A DNA stretch of 64,000 bases from Diphasiastrum complanatum (lineage: Eukaryota > Streptophyta > Lycopodiopsida > Lycopodiales > Lycopodiaceae), in NCBI GenBank assembly GCA_029204225.1, contig CM055094.1:7897969-7961968 (forward strand), in the 5' to 3' direction. The translations under genes were made by a program, and so were the position numbers. Numbering within the stretch: position 1 is the stretch's first letter; each line of letters begins with the position of its first letter. The notes under the pieces are model-generated. The model was not told where the DNA came from, searched no databases, and saw nothing but the letters and a program-made list of their open reading frames with translations. Below, piece by piece: positions 9,609 through 19,710 of this stretch.

Positions 9609-12249
9609 ATATGCTCCACTGTCGAGAAAAATCTGAAAGGATCCACCTTACCAGCCCACCAAAGGACGGAAGACAAGAAACATTGTGATCTATGGGTTGA
9701 TGGAAGTTTGTATCTAATCGATCCAAGCTCAGTGCAACATCCAAATTTTAGATCGATCACACAACTCATACTGTTTTTGTGTGAAGGACACAATGGTCTA
9801 TTGGGTTATTGTGAAAGATTGAAAAGTTATGGCATTAGTAATTCAATGAAAAAAATCTATTGTTTAGAAAATATGTTGAATGGTTTGCTTACTAACTACC
9901 GAGAAAAAGAAACTCTTTTTTTGCAAACAAAAAAAGAGAATGAAATCTTGAAGATAGATAATGCTCGTTTGCAAGATATTATATTAAACCTTAACCAAGA
10001 AACTGATAATATGAAACTAATTATACAAACATTGTGTACCTCATATTGTCAAATAAATGTAGAAGTAAACACATTACGGAAGAAAATACTGAACAATAAG
10101 CGAAAAAGAGTTATTTTAAAAAGTATTGACGAGCTTTCAACAAGTGGGGGGTCAACGGAAAAAAAGAATATATGCTTTCAAGTAAGATTATGTTTTAAAA
10201 TATTCATGTGTTTTGTTTCATCTAGCACTCAATGGTTGTGAAATGTTTTTTTTTCTAAATCTTATTTTTATTTTGCAGATCAGCTTTAGTCACCAATGAA
10301 AATCTGAAAGACAAGGAAATGATTGGAAAGTCTTTGAGTGCAGTACTTACAACCAAGTGAACGACGAGTCTACTTGGAAATCAACGATATTCTCGAATCA
10401 AGTCCAAGATTGCAGAGGCCCTTATGGGCAAAGTAGGCAAGATCGTTGACCGAAAATTGATACAAGGAGCATGTGATTATTCTGGTATTAGCAGGGATGC
10501 ATATGACATAATGTTTAAAACTATCAAAGAGGCATTTGAACAAGTACATATAAAAAAATTTCCTATTCCCCAGCCCTTTCAAATCAAATTAGAGAGGGAT
10601 GTGGTAAACAAAGGTTTGCAAAACATCATTGGTATTCCATATAAATGAAATTTATAGCTTAAAACATGGCACTTTGTCATATGATTCTACCAACAATATG
10701 TTTGTAGATCTGAATCATTTACTGAGATTTATTGTAAAGTTTTATGGAATCACAAATGAAAGTGTTGAAAAATTGATATTAGTTCTCAAGTTAGATGAAT
10801 CAGAAGTAATAAAGGGACAAAGGCTGGAAAGGGTTAGTGTTACACTTATGAATGGAGCATTAAACAATATGATAAACTCGGAGAGTCTTGATTTCAGTGT
10901 GCAGTCCGAAAATGATATTTGGTGGTTGGCAACTTTCCAGGTTTAAATCTATTCTAATGAGTACTAGCAACTAAATCATTTCGAGAATTAATGGTTTTGT
11001 GTTTTAAGCTAATATTGTTTTGTTATTATAAGTCTGAGTTCAATTCTCCTAAAATAGTTCATGATTTTGTGTTTCAAACAGGTTTTAAAAGAAGATCATG
11101 ACATTCTATTTTGGATTTTTAGTAAAACAGAATATCCAGAGATAATTAAGAATCATATGAGCGACACACCACTCAATGTTCCTGGAATAGGTGAATTTAA
11201 GGTGGAATGGCATTTGGTTGGAGACCTGAAGTCGTTGAAGTGCATGTTCAAGGTCTCACATGGAGCAAATCCAAAACATACATGCCTCTATTGCATGAAA
11301 ACTACACATGACATGTTGAAGAGCACGAGAGTTTCAAGGGATATAGAAGATCTGACTTGGAAACGTGTATTACCGATTTCGCTTAAAAATGTTCACATTT
11401 GTACACTACATGGAGAGGTTAGAATTATCAAAAAATTGACATACCTTCATATTTGGTTTGCTTGGAATACTAAGCGAGATTCATTAGCCAAAAAGGCAAT
11501 AGCTCGTTGGAAGAAGTTTTATCAAAAGCGGGACTTCATAAAGGACACGTTAAAATACAAAAGGACGAGAAGCTTTCAGGGAAAACGAGAAACATCCCAT
11601 GCAAACCAAGTATAGGAGGATCCAAAGCTCGTCGTTTCTTATCAAATCATTTCGGAAAACCGACTAAAATCCAGTACTCAATTTGGATAGATGTACTCAG
11701 TGCCACAAAGAATTTTGAAGAAAAAGGAACAACGAAAATTAAAAAAGTTGAAGTCTGGACAAAGCTTGACAACATGGTCAAATTGCTCAGAAAAGATAAA
11801 ATGTCTGCTACGGATGTCCTACTAATTGAGAAATCAACAATTGAGTTTGTGGATGCAGTTAAAGACGTCTGGGGTGAAGATCATATTATGCATTATATGG
11901 TAAATCTCTTTTCAATGTAACTAACTCTTCGATTTATAATCTCATTGCACATATGCTAAATTTAAAATGATTAATATGATAATATTTGTATCTCTGATAT
12001 TGCAGCTAATTTTATGACATCATGCATCATTTTTTTCAAAAGCTTACGGCAGTCTAAGTATTTGGTCATCACAAGGAATGGAGAAATCGCATTGGCAAGC
12101 CAGAGCAGCATTTCATTGAAATACACAACACGGTGGAACATCTCAAAAAAATAGTTACATCATCCGGTTATTTCAATGGTTCTACAGGCGTATTCAAATC
12201 CGATATAAAACTAGATCAACAAATTACAGAAATTCAGAAAGGCGTGTAA
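9609..12249 (+). pseudogene. Intron-bearing unrecognised multicopy gene, damaged
   Basis: Five coding blocks are joined by canonical introns: acceptor CCCACAG before 9609; donor at 10182 (CAA/GTAAGA) to acceptor TTTTGCAG at 10278; donor CAG/GTTTAA near 10940 to acceptor CAAACAG near 11081; donor ATG/GTAAAT near 11898 to acceptor ATTGCAG near 12005. Block 1 has DLWVDGSLYLIDPSS and a Leu/Asn-rich coiled coil. Block 2 has SKIAEALMGKVGKIVDRKL. Block 3 has LDESEVIKGQRLERVSVTL and SENDIWWLATFQ. Block 4 has GDLKSLKCMFKVSHGA then CLYCM (a Cys-x2-Cys) and PISLKNVHICTLHGEVR. Block 5 has YGSLSIWSSQGMEKSHWQAR. Frameshifts near 10330, 10640 and 11500 and a stop in block 5 break it. The GA-x-CxxC and QGxEK landmarks recall an unnamed protein family I associate with transposon-rich protist and invertebrate genomes. 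A DNA transposon protein or a domesticated one fits, but this is unproven. Confidence 0.6.
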
Positions 12250-12391
12250 ATTTATAGACGAAAATAATATTGATGCAAGACTCAACCCATAGTAATTTTC
12301 ATGATATCAGACGAAAAAAGTATATGTAGTATATTGTATCATTTGTAGTACAATGCAAGGCAAAATCATTGTTTCTCTTTGTCTTTAACGA

Positions 12392-13921
12392 TCAGCTTTG
12401 TTGTGTGTCATGAAGAAATTTTTTTCTATCATATGGATCTAGAAAATCAATCGATCTTCTTTTGCTCAAGTCAATGTATCTAGAGAAAACAGCTAAGGAG
12501 GAAGTCCTTTTCGGAACTTCCTCAACTACATAGCCAAATACTTTTATGACAATGTCTCTCTTCGCAAAAATAATTTTATATGTATTTGGAGGGTATTTAT
12601 GCCCGTTCGAGAAATAGGATAACGCTTTAATTGCCATTATTATTGTTGCAGCATCTAGATATGATGAATGCAAATCTCTTTATTTACAAAGCACTTTAAA
12701 TAATTGGACAGGGATGAATCCCTTTGTCGTAATCCCTGGCCTTCCCTCAAATATCTCTGCCTTGTTGCAAAGGCATCCACCTCCACAGTAGCCTGTAAAA
12801 TACGAGCAAAGGTCACATGTCTTGAAAAAAAGAATAATTATATTTGAATAAAAATCTCATTAAGATAAAACCAGATTTACCTACCAGATCACGCTCATCA
12901 ACGTCAATAAGTGCAGCAGTATGTAGATCATGACCAGCAACAATGGTCGTCGAAACACATATCTGCTTCGGATTTTAAAAAATTCCTCCTTACAGGGCAA
13001 ATTTGCCTAGTATGCCCTCCTTTTAGACATGATTGACTGTAGTGCTTCAGTCCCATCCATCCATTCATCTTCGTCTTTGTAATCAATATAAGCATGTAGA
13101 TCATCATCACCATCGAGATCTATGAAGTCTCCGAATTCTTTGATGAAATTAGACAAAATTGATAATATTTTGTCCTCCCTCATATCAAGAACATCTCCAA
13201 CATCATTCAGTGAGAGGTATGCGACACTATTCATGTAATACACTGGAAAATCGAGGAGAGTCTTGGTTTTCTCATATGGATTCACGTCAGATAAGGGAGA
13301 AATGGACAATGCACGAGACTCGGCTGGGTCGTACATTGATGCCAATCTTGTCTCCTCGTCAGTACCCAAGGCGTCATCAACAATAGCTGACTCTGATATC
13401 ACAAAATCAGTTGATGATGAGACACTTTCAATGCTAAGCCTCAAAGTTCTTGCCTCATCAAGAACAAGAGCAAAAAGATAAAACACAAAGCCCATGCCAT
13501 TCTGCAAAAAACGACATGATTGATTGTGCTGGTCACAATGGACCACACGTTTAAACTCACTCACGATTTTCGTGAATCGTCGGTTGTGGGTTTGCTTTGA
13601 AGATGGGTGGGCAAGTACTAGGTCATGGAAATGGATGAATCATAAATTATCCATTATCAACATAGACTGATTCAAACTATCATAATACTCTTTATACAAC
13701 GTTGGAAAATAGGATTTATGTTCTGATCCAAACCTCTCAATATCAAAAGACATATTGAAATACGTCTTATAGTAAACTATGTAGACATCAACACCGGATT
13801 CAATGAGGAAGGTGTGCAACGCAGAATCAAAAGTATTAGAGGATGAGGTGACCATCTCAAAAGTATGACCAATAGGGCTGAGTATCGCTACGATGCGGGT
13901 TTGCAGGGAGTAAGAAGACAA
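12392..13921 (-). pseudogene. Converging intron-bearing unrecognised gene, damaged
   Basis: On the minus strand, one frame runs from MSSYSLQTRIVAILSPIG at 13921 to 13007 with a single in-frame stop (TAA at 13640-13642). It includes RVVHCDQHNQSCRFLQNGMG and an acidic DLDGDDDLHAYIDYKDEDEW. Further down another frame reads VSTTIVAGHDLHTAALIDVD up to a donor-like GTAGGT near 12888. An acceptor TTTTACAG near 12796 follows, leading to ATVEVDAFATRQRYL and then, in a shifted frame, a 93-codon block at 12673-12392 (LDAATIIMAIKALSYFSNGH). Its 3' end lies about 140 bp from the 3' end of the plus-strand gene, so the two converge. It has no recognised domain. A second ORF of the same mobile unit is one reading, and independent remnants are another. 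Confidence 0.45.
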
Positions 13922-13998
13922 TAGGCGGCCATCTCAAAAGTATGACCAGTAGGGCCGAGTATCGCTACGACGCGGGGTGGCAGGGAGTAAGAAGACAA
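13850..13998 (+). repeat. Tandem duplication of about 75 bp at the start of the minus-strand gene
   Basis: Sequence at about 13850-13921 repeats at 13928-13999 with a handful of substitutions. It covers the first codons of the minus-strand gene and carries one 19-bp array motif in each copy. Confidence 0.85.
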
Positions 13999-14282
13999 TC
14001 AAGAAATCCTCGCGTGATGGTGATATTGGTGAATGACTTGATATCGAAACGACGCGAGGGATCTTAGATCGTCTAGAATCTGTGAAAGATTCTTGCGTGG
14101 TAGTGATACTGCAAAGAAATAGTAGTGTTCACACACAAAGAGCTACAAGGAGTGAAAATCCAAAACTTAGTGAAATGTTTTAACTAATCAAACAACATTT
14201 ATATAGCTAAAACCAATAAAATCCAAACCGTACACTCGTCGATCCAACAACGGATTAGATCTATGGTGCGTAGTACAATCGT

Positions 14283-14612
14283 CCACATGTGCGAGACCAC
14301 ACGTGCTACAATACATTCGGCCACGTGCCCACACGTGCGAGCTAACACGTGCCAGAACACATGTCACCAAACCATTCGACCACATGGCCACACGTGCGGA
14401 TACAGAAGTGTGGTCCCACATGTCAGATATTGATTGGGCCATGTGACCACACATGTAAGAACACATGTGGTTGATCCATTCGGCCATGTGTCCCCACGTG
14501 GGATCCCACACGTGTTAATCTAGACGTGTAGTTTCACATGTGCGTATACAGACGTGTGGTTTCACATGTCAGCTACTGATTGGGCCACGTGTCGCTGGTA
14601 TTCACACATGCC
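14283..14612. promoter_or_regulatory. Dense ACGTG/CATGTG palindrome array
   Basis: About 20 copies of CACGTG, CACATG, ACGTGT or ACATGT cores fall in 330 bp, spaced about 10-25 bp apart, many flanked as CCACACGTG. CACGTG is the plant G-box bound by bZIP and bHLH factors. The density is closer to a degenerate tandem repeat than to a normal promoter. It ends just before a TATA box at 14626. Confidence 0.7.
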
Positions 14613-14625
14613 AACTTTCTTCCCC

Positions 14626-14633
14626 TATATAAG
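14626..14633 (+). promoter_or_regulatory. TATA box upstream of the CENH3-like copy
   Basis: TATATAAG lies in a CCCCTATATAAGTCC context about 300 bp before the ATG at 14934, directly after the G-box-like array. It is a plausible core promoter for a plus-strand transcript through the histone-like frame. Confidence 0.6.
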
Positions 14634-14933
14634 TCCATTCCCGAGGATTGTACATGTTTTCTCATAATTTGTTGTCATGTTTGATTGCTTTCATACGACC
14701 TGCATTCGTGATATCGCCATCACGCGAGCGACCTCCTCCCCAGGCCTGTTCCTTCCACCCTCTCGCGTCGTAGCGATATCAGCCTGACTTTCCCAGTATT
14801 GCCATCACACAAGCCCTTGCCTCTCCCCGCCTGACTCTGCCACTCTCTTGCGTCGTAGTGATATCACCCTTAGAGTTCTCAGTGTCTCTTCTACTGTGTC
14901 TCTGTCCTTGCGTGGTATAGATATCCGGCCTCA

Positions 14934-15295
14934 ATGGCTCGGACGAAGCAAACCGCTAGGCTTACCAATTTTGTTCAACCATCCCATCCCCAAACATCTG
15001 AACCCGTACGTCCGCAAAGACGCGGAAGACCTCGCCGTCCATGGTTGAGGGACATCAGGGCCTTGTAGAGGAGCACCAAACTTCTGATCCCGAAAGCAGC
15101 CTTCTACCGGGCTGTGAGGGAGGTTACACAAGATATGACCACCCATTTCCCTATGCAGTGAGGTGGAATATCACTGCATTGGAGGCCCTCCATACTGCAT
15201 ACGAGGATTTCCAAACCAAATTGTTTGAGGATTCGATGTTGTGCTCCATTCATGGCAAGAGGGTGACACTGATGCTTCTTGTCATGAGGCTTTGA
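14934..15295 (+). pseudogene. Centromeric histone H3 (CENH3/CENP-A)-like copy, broken
   Basis: ATG 14934 starts MARTKQTAR, the H3 N-terminus, followed by a divergent tail rich in Pro and Arg. The fold then reads WLRDIRAL, an in-frame TAG at 15066-15068 where H3 has Gln, then RSTKLLIPKAAFYRAVREV. A frameshift near 15140-15155 leads to VRWNITALEALHTAYEDF and LFEDSMLCSIHGKRVTLM, and the frame ends at TGA 15293-15295 without the usual final helix. Three features favour CENH3 over canonical H3: LLIP instead of LLIR, a longer loop 1 ending in RW, and DSMLC with VTLM. CENH3 marks centromeric nucleosomes. The lack of introns suggests a retrocopy. One stop and one shift make it a probable pseudogene. 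Confidence 0.78.
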
Positions 15296-15900
15296 AACAC
15301 CTATGATAGCATTTTTAAGTCTGGATTCACACAGAGGCAAGTTCCTCTCGAAAGGGGGCCTGTCCCACCCTACAAAAAAAGAAAGCAAGCATAGCCCAAG
15401 CGTTCGCAACCCAAGCCCAGAGTTTGAGATGGAAAAGTTTTACCTTTTAACGATATTAGGTTTTTTTTTTTATATCTGTGGTGATGGCGCTTGGATGGTA
15501 TCGCGTGATAGTCAATGAATGAAATGTTTGAAGTATGAGTGATCGATGGAGTGGATGAGCACCAAGAGTGAGGATGTGTACAAGAAAATCGCTAGAAAGT
15601 TGTTGCATGAATGCTCCAAAGTTCACACGTCGCTGAGGTAAGAATGTGCTCATTCTTGACATATTTATGGTCACTCTTCAAATCTTCTCGGTCGAGATTT
15701 TTGTAAAGCGCCCAACCCGGTCGACATCATAATGAGAAGACATAGTCGAGATTTCAAAAATCTTGAGGAACGGCGTTGTCGCGGCCCGGTCAAGATTTGA
15801 AGTTTGAGACTCGGTCGAGGCTATAAGCAGGGGACTCAGTTGAGATCTTCATGAAGGAGTTTGTTGAGGTGCCGATGGACTAGCTCAGTTGAGATGTTGA
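15296..15900. other. No firm gene; basic-rich fragment and GTCGAGAT repeats
   Basis: After the histone-like frame a short open stretch reads VPLERGPVPPYKKRKQA, a Lys/Arg-rich tail without known homology. A 31-codon open stretch starting MEWMSTKSED near 15547 ends at a good donor-like CTGAG/GTAAGA near 15638; it may be a lone exon but has no partner. From 15690 on, CGGTCGAGAT-like words recur irregularly and lead into the tandem repeat at 15910. Confidence 0.3.
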
Positions 15901-15909
15901 GTAAGTGGC

Positions 15910-16009
15910 GCGGGCGAGATGGTGACCAATTAGTGCGGTCGAGATGATGACCCATGGACGCGGTCGAGATGGTGACCAAGGGACGCGGTTGAGATGGTGA
16001 CCAATGGAC
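15910..16009 (+). repeat. Four 25-bp tandem repeats
   Basis: The units start at 15910, 15935, 15960 and 15985. The consensus begins GCGGTCGAGATGGTGACCAA, with two to six differences per copy. Weaker relatives extend leftward to about 15690. Confidence 0.92.
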
Positions 16010-16404
16010 TCTTGAGTACTGCATCTCAGTAATGTTGTGGTAGAACTTTTTGAAGTGATATATGATAGTGTCTCAAAATAGAAGTTCCCATGGTAATGAA
16101 ATATCTCAGTAATCCGATTTGTGTTATAAGTGAAAAATTTGAGATCTCATATGTGCAGAAGTGAGCTAGACCTAAAATATGACAGATCTTATTCCTATGG
16201 TGTAGAGCAGATGGTGTGGACCTATAACTCCCTTTGAGAATGAATATGGATGAGAGAAAAAGAGTATGAAAAATAAAGATGCACCAAAAATACACAGATG
16301 CAGTGAACAAGAATAATAACATCAAGAAGATTCAAAAATAGGCATGGAGAATAAGAAAAACAAAACGAAAAAAAATAACATTAATATATACAATAAAGGT
16401 GGAG

Positions 16405-17430
16405 TTAAATTGGATCAACAAAAAACAACTCTTCGTAGTACCTCCGTAGACGACCACCATTGACGACAGTGTCTAGGAATACTCTGTCAAGTGTTTGCAG
16501 TTGGACTACTCCATTAGAAAAGATTTTATTGATAACATAAGGTCCTTCGCTTCTGAATTTTAGTTTTTCTGGATGCTTCTTAGATGTGTAAAGAAGCATA
16601 TGATCACCTAAGTGTAAATCTTTAGTACGCAAGTGACGATCGTGCCAGGCCTTTTGGCGACGTTTGTTAACCAATTGTGCATGATACGATATAAGTCAGG
16701 TCTCACACAATTGGGCTAACGTAAAGAGCCTGGTATTTACTTGTTGTTCAATGGTAGCTTTCTCACATAGATCTGTGGAGAAGGCTTGCATGACTCTCAA
16801 GGATGGTACCGGGAATTCAACAAGCATTATTGTCTCTTGACCATATACGAGATGGAATGGGGTAACCCATCCAGTGGCCTTCTTGGGAGTTGTGCGATAC
16901 GTCCAGGTAGTAGAGAATAGTTTAATTTCTCAATCTGATCGGCTTGTTTCTACTATCTTGGCTAAGATCTTACAAATTGTCTTGTTGGTGGATTCTGCCT
17001 AGCCATTACATCAAGGATAGTACGGAGTACTTTTGCGGTACAACAAGATAATGGTGGAGGAGATTATCGATCACTTCATTTAAGAAGCGTGTGCCACGAT
17101 TACTAACAAGCTCTATTGGACAACTAAAATGCGTAATAATGTTTTCATAAAGAAAGCTTCTGTCTTCGCATTGGCATCCTTTGTTGCACGAGCTTTTACC
17201 CACTTAGTTGCATAATCTATTGTGATCTAAAATATATCATGCTTTTGTACTTTTTGTTGTTGGACTGATGGGTCCAACAAAGTCGATACCCCACTTATGG
17301 AAGGCTTCGCCTTCTATAATGGATGTCAACGGTGTGAAGTCGGCTTTTGTATTTTTCTTGGCTCGTTGGCAGACATCACATTAGGAGACATATGGGCTCT
17401 TTAAGAAATTTCACTTTAGAGAGAGATTAC
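16405..17430 (-). pseudogene. Ty3/gypsy integrase remnant, minus strand
   Basis: Read on the minus strand from about 17400: CDVCQRAKKNTKADF (the zinc Cys pair), AFHKWGIDFVGPISP, then a broken core with IELVSNRGTRFLNEVI (second Asp replaced by Asn in a D-x-GT context). STPYYP and a C-terminal end AWHDRHLRTKDLHLGDHML with EGPYVINKIFSNGVVQL (GPY module) close at 16405. Many stops and shifts interrupt it. Unlike the gypsy copy at the window start, the zinc cysteines are kept here. No RT is visible upstream, so this is an integrase-only fragment. Confidence 0.87.
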
Positions 17431-17791
17431 GTAGAGAGAAAATGCAAACCGGTAACTTTTGGTCATCGTTTTTCGAGTTTCTGGCCTTGTCTGACGTTTA
17501 ACTGGTATGGTTAACTTCAAACAATAGTTAGTTAAGCATGAGATATAATAACTTCTCTTGATGCTTGTTCCAAAATTCGGGACTAGAGCTTTAAGACTGA
17601 AAATCTTGGTGTGCTCAATGCAAAAATTGAAGCGGTACTAGTAGACCTTTGAAATCACTATAAGCTTATAGTGAAATATGAGGCATGATGTTTTTTCAAT
17701 GCGACAAAAACATTACAAAAGTAAGGTATGCTAGTTTTATTCATATTGATTTACTGTAGTTTGAAGCATTTACGGATTGTAGCTTTTAACA

Positions 17792-18100
17792 ATGGCAATG
17801 TTCCATTTGCATGTTTCTTTTTCTATGGAATGCACTCCAATTATTAAGAAAAATTCAAAAGTTGTAGAGAATGTTGTTGCAATAGGTAGAGAATTGAGAA
17901 TGAATAATCATATGAATATAGATTTGTGGGTGGATGAATCGATTTATCCTAATGATGCAGCTACCAATTTGTGTCCAGATTTTAAGTCCGTAACTCATCT
18001 TCTCAGATTTGTATATGAAGGAATTAGCGGATTACTGGGACAACAAATCTCAAAACTAACTCTCGTAGGCTTCATCACTGATGGAAATGATCATTCTTAA
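17792..18100 (+). pseudogene. Second copy of the 9.6-kb family N-terminal exon
   Basis: A 102-codon open frame contains NIDLWVDESIYPNDAATN followed by FKSVTHLLRFVYEGISGLLG. This matches the 9.68-kb exon almost position for position (DLWVDGSLYLIDPSSVQHPN, then FRSITQLILFLCEGHNGLLG). Identity is roughly half by eye, so the two copies are old relatives rather than a recent duplication. The rest of the gene is absent. After the match the frame ends at 18100 in unrelated sequence. The copy shows the family is dispersed, but its function is not recognised. Confidence 0.7.
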
Positions 18101-18189
18101 TCAATTGAGAGGGTCTTCGAGAGTTTTTACTGGAAGGATTTGCTGGATCCTCACTTTTTAGTGATTTTTTTGGCACTTAAGCCCAATTT

Positions 18190-18650
18190 TCTGATCACTG
18201 AAATCAAAATAATTCTCACAAGCTCTTCTGTGTCCTGGTCTCACTAAGAAGGAACTTAAAAATCCTCTGTGAGAATTCTTGCCCACTGGAACTGAAAATT
18301 TTGGGGTCTGCAAGGATTCATTGGTACTTTTCCGTCTTTTTTTTCATTGGAAACTCTCGCACAGGCACTTAGACATCAAACTAACTCTCACAAGCTACTC
18401 TGTGTCCTGGTCTCACTCAGATGGAACTTCAGAGGGCTCTACGAGAGTTCTTATGAAGATTCGGATTTTTTTGGATTTTTTCAAGGGCTTTTTGAATTTT
18501 TTATGATTTTTCTCTAATTTTTACAATCTGCTTGGAACTAATTCTTGCAGGCTTCTATGGAGGTCTGGGACAGTACCCTAGAGCTGCTGCCAGTCATGCG
18601 AGGATTAATTCCCACTGGTTCTGAAGATATAAAAATCTAATGAGATTTTA
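18190..18650 (+). repeat. Degenerate tandem repeat, period about 170 bp
   Basis: CTCACAAGCT...TGTGTCCTGGTCTCACT occurs near 18214 and again near 18384. A weaker third relative follows near 18540. It lies inside the proposed internal part of the minus-strand LTR element whose primer site is at 18875. Confidence 0.75.
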
Positions 18651-18874
18651 GGCTCTTTTCCCTCCAAAATATAGATTGGTATGTTTTTTGGGTTTTTTGG
18701 CTGATTGGTTTGGGTTTCAAGCCCTTTGAGGATGCTCAGGGCCTTCTCTACCCTCTCATACCTCCTCCGCTAGCTGTGAACAGTCCAAACAAAAAAAATA
18801 CCGAAAACTAACTCTAAACTCCCAAAAATCAAGAAAATAGCTAAAATGCAGCTAAACTAGTTAGTGAAAACCTA

Positions 18875-18892
18875 TCCCCGACAACGGTGCCA
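18875..18892 (-). promoter_or_regulatory. Gypsy primer binding site (tRNA-Asp type)
   Basis: On the minus strand it reads TGGCACCGTTGTCGGGGA, two mismatches from the plant gypsy (Athila/Tat-type) tRNA-Asp primer site TGGCGCCGTTGCCGGGGA. One base separates it from the LTR to its right. Confidence 0.75.
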
Positions 18893-18893
18893 T

Positions 18894-19710
18894 TGTAGGA
18901 TCGAAGATCTTGCGTAGTATAGCCTTTTCGCCTGTCAACAAGGGTTAGATCACTGGATAGGTACCTAACTATGCATAGATGCTAAATTTAGTTAGTTTCC
19001 TACTTCCTCCCTAACTCTATTCACCACTAACACTACTCTCCCTTAACTCTACTCCTCTACACTAACATTCATCATGATTTGGGTGAAGGAAAGGGATTGA
19101 AAAGGAGAGGAAGAGAGAAGAGAAGAGAGAAAGAGAGAGAGATGAGATGGAGTTTAGCTCAAATGCTCAATGTCATTGCTTATGGAAAGACCTTAACTAG
19201 CATAACCAAAAAGCATGGGAAATGAAAATAACAAGCAATCACAACAATAGCATAAGCAAGATTGATTAGCAAATGAGGATGCTTGAGCTCTCAAAATGGT
19301 AGAGTCTCCTCCTCTCTATTAAGCATGGAAATAGTGTACAAATGGTGTCTTTTTATAAAATGGGGAAGGCCCTTGCCCCTCAATCCTATTGGCTAATATT
19401 CACATTGATCCTATCCATTCATCTTGGACCCAACTTGATCCAAGGGTCCACAAAAAGTACATTGGAAATCACAAGATTCATGTGAGTCCAAAATTGGACC
19501 CAGCTCTAAAAAGTAAATACTAAGTTTAGAATTGACTTTGGGCCTCAAGTTTTATTTTAATTACAAAGGGCCCAAGTCTATTATTTTATTTACAACTTCA
19601 CTTGCGTGCTCATTGGGTCATGGGCTTATACACGCAGGATGCCATGCCCTCGCAACACATTTTATTGGATGATTTTATTTATTTACACTTTGTTGGGAAT
19701 ACCCCCAACA
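18894..19710 (-). mobile_element. LTR of a Ty3/gypsy element, minus strand
   Basis: On the minus strand the 817-bp segment starts TGTTGGGGGTATTCCC, a common plant LTR start, and ends CCTACA directly before the tRNA-Asp primer site. A minus-strand TATAAAA lies near 19350. The internal domain to its left has no recognised gag or pol; the 18100-18870 stretch, with its 170-bp repeats, may be all that is left of the leader. The other LTR was not found. Confidence 0.68.

Larger units (their letters stand above)
13883..14925. repeat. Two-orientation array of a 19-bp motif
   Basis: A motif close to CTCGCGTCGTAGCGATATC occurs at least ten times. Five copies read forward (14009, 14092, 14762, 14847, 14907) and five read reverse (13883, 13960, 14040, 14710, 14797). 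Copies vary at a few fixed positions (CTCG or CTTG; GTCG, GTGA or GTGG). They form two clusters about 600 bp apart around the G-box array, one at the start of the minus-strand gene and one in the leader of the CENH3-like copy. Such subterminal repeats are typical of DNA transposon ends, but that role is inference. Confidence 0.8.

Noticed and set aside
15303-15518. Basic-rich stretch PPYKKRKQA after the histone-like copy, considered as its C-terminal extension
   Set aside because: It is out of frame with the histone end, separated by a stop, and CENH3 proteins do not normally carry such a tail.
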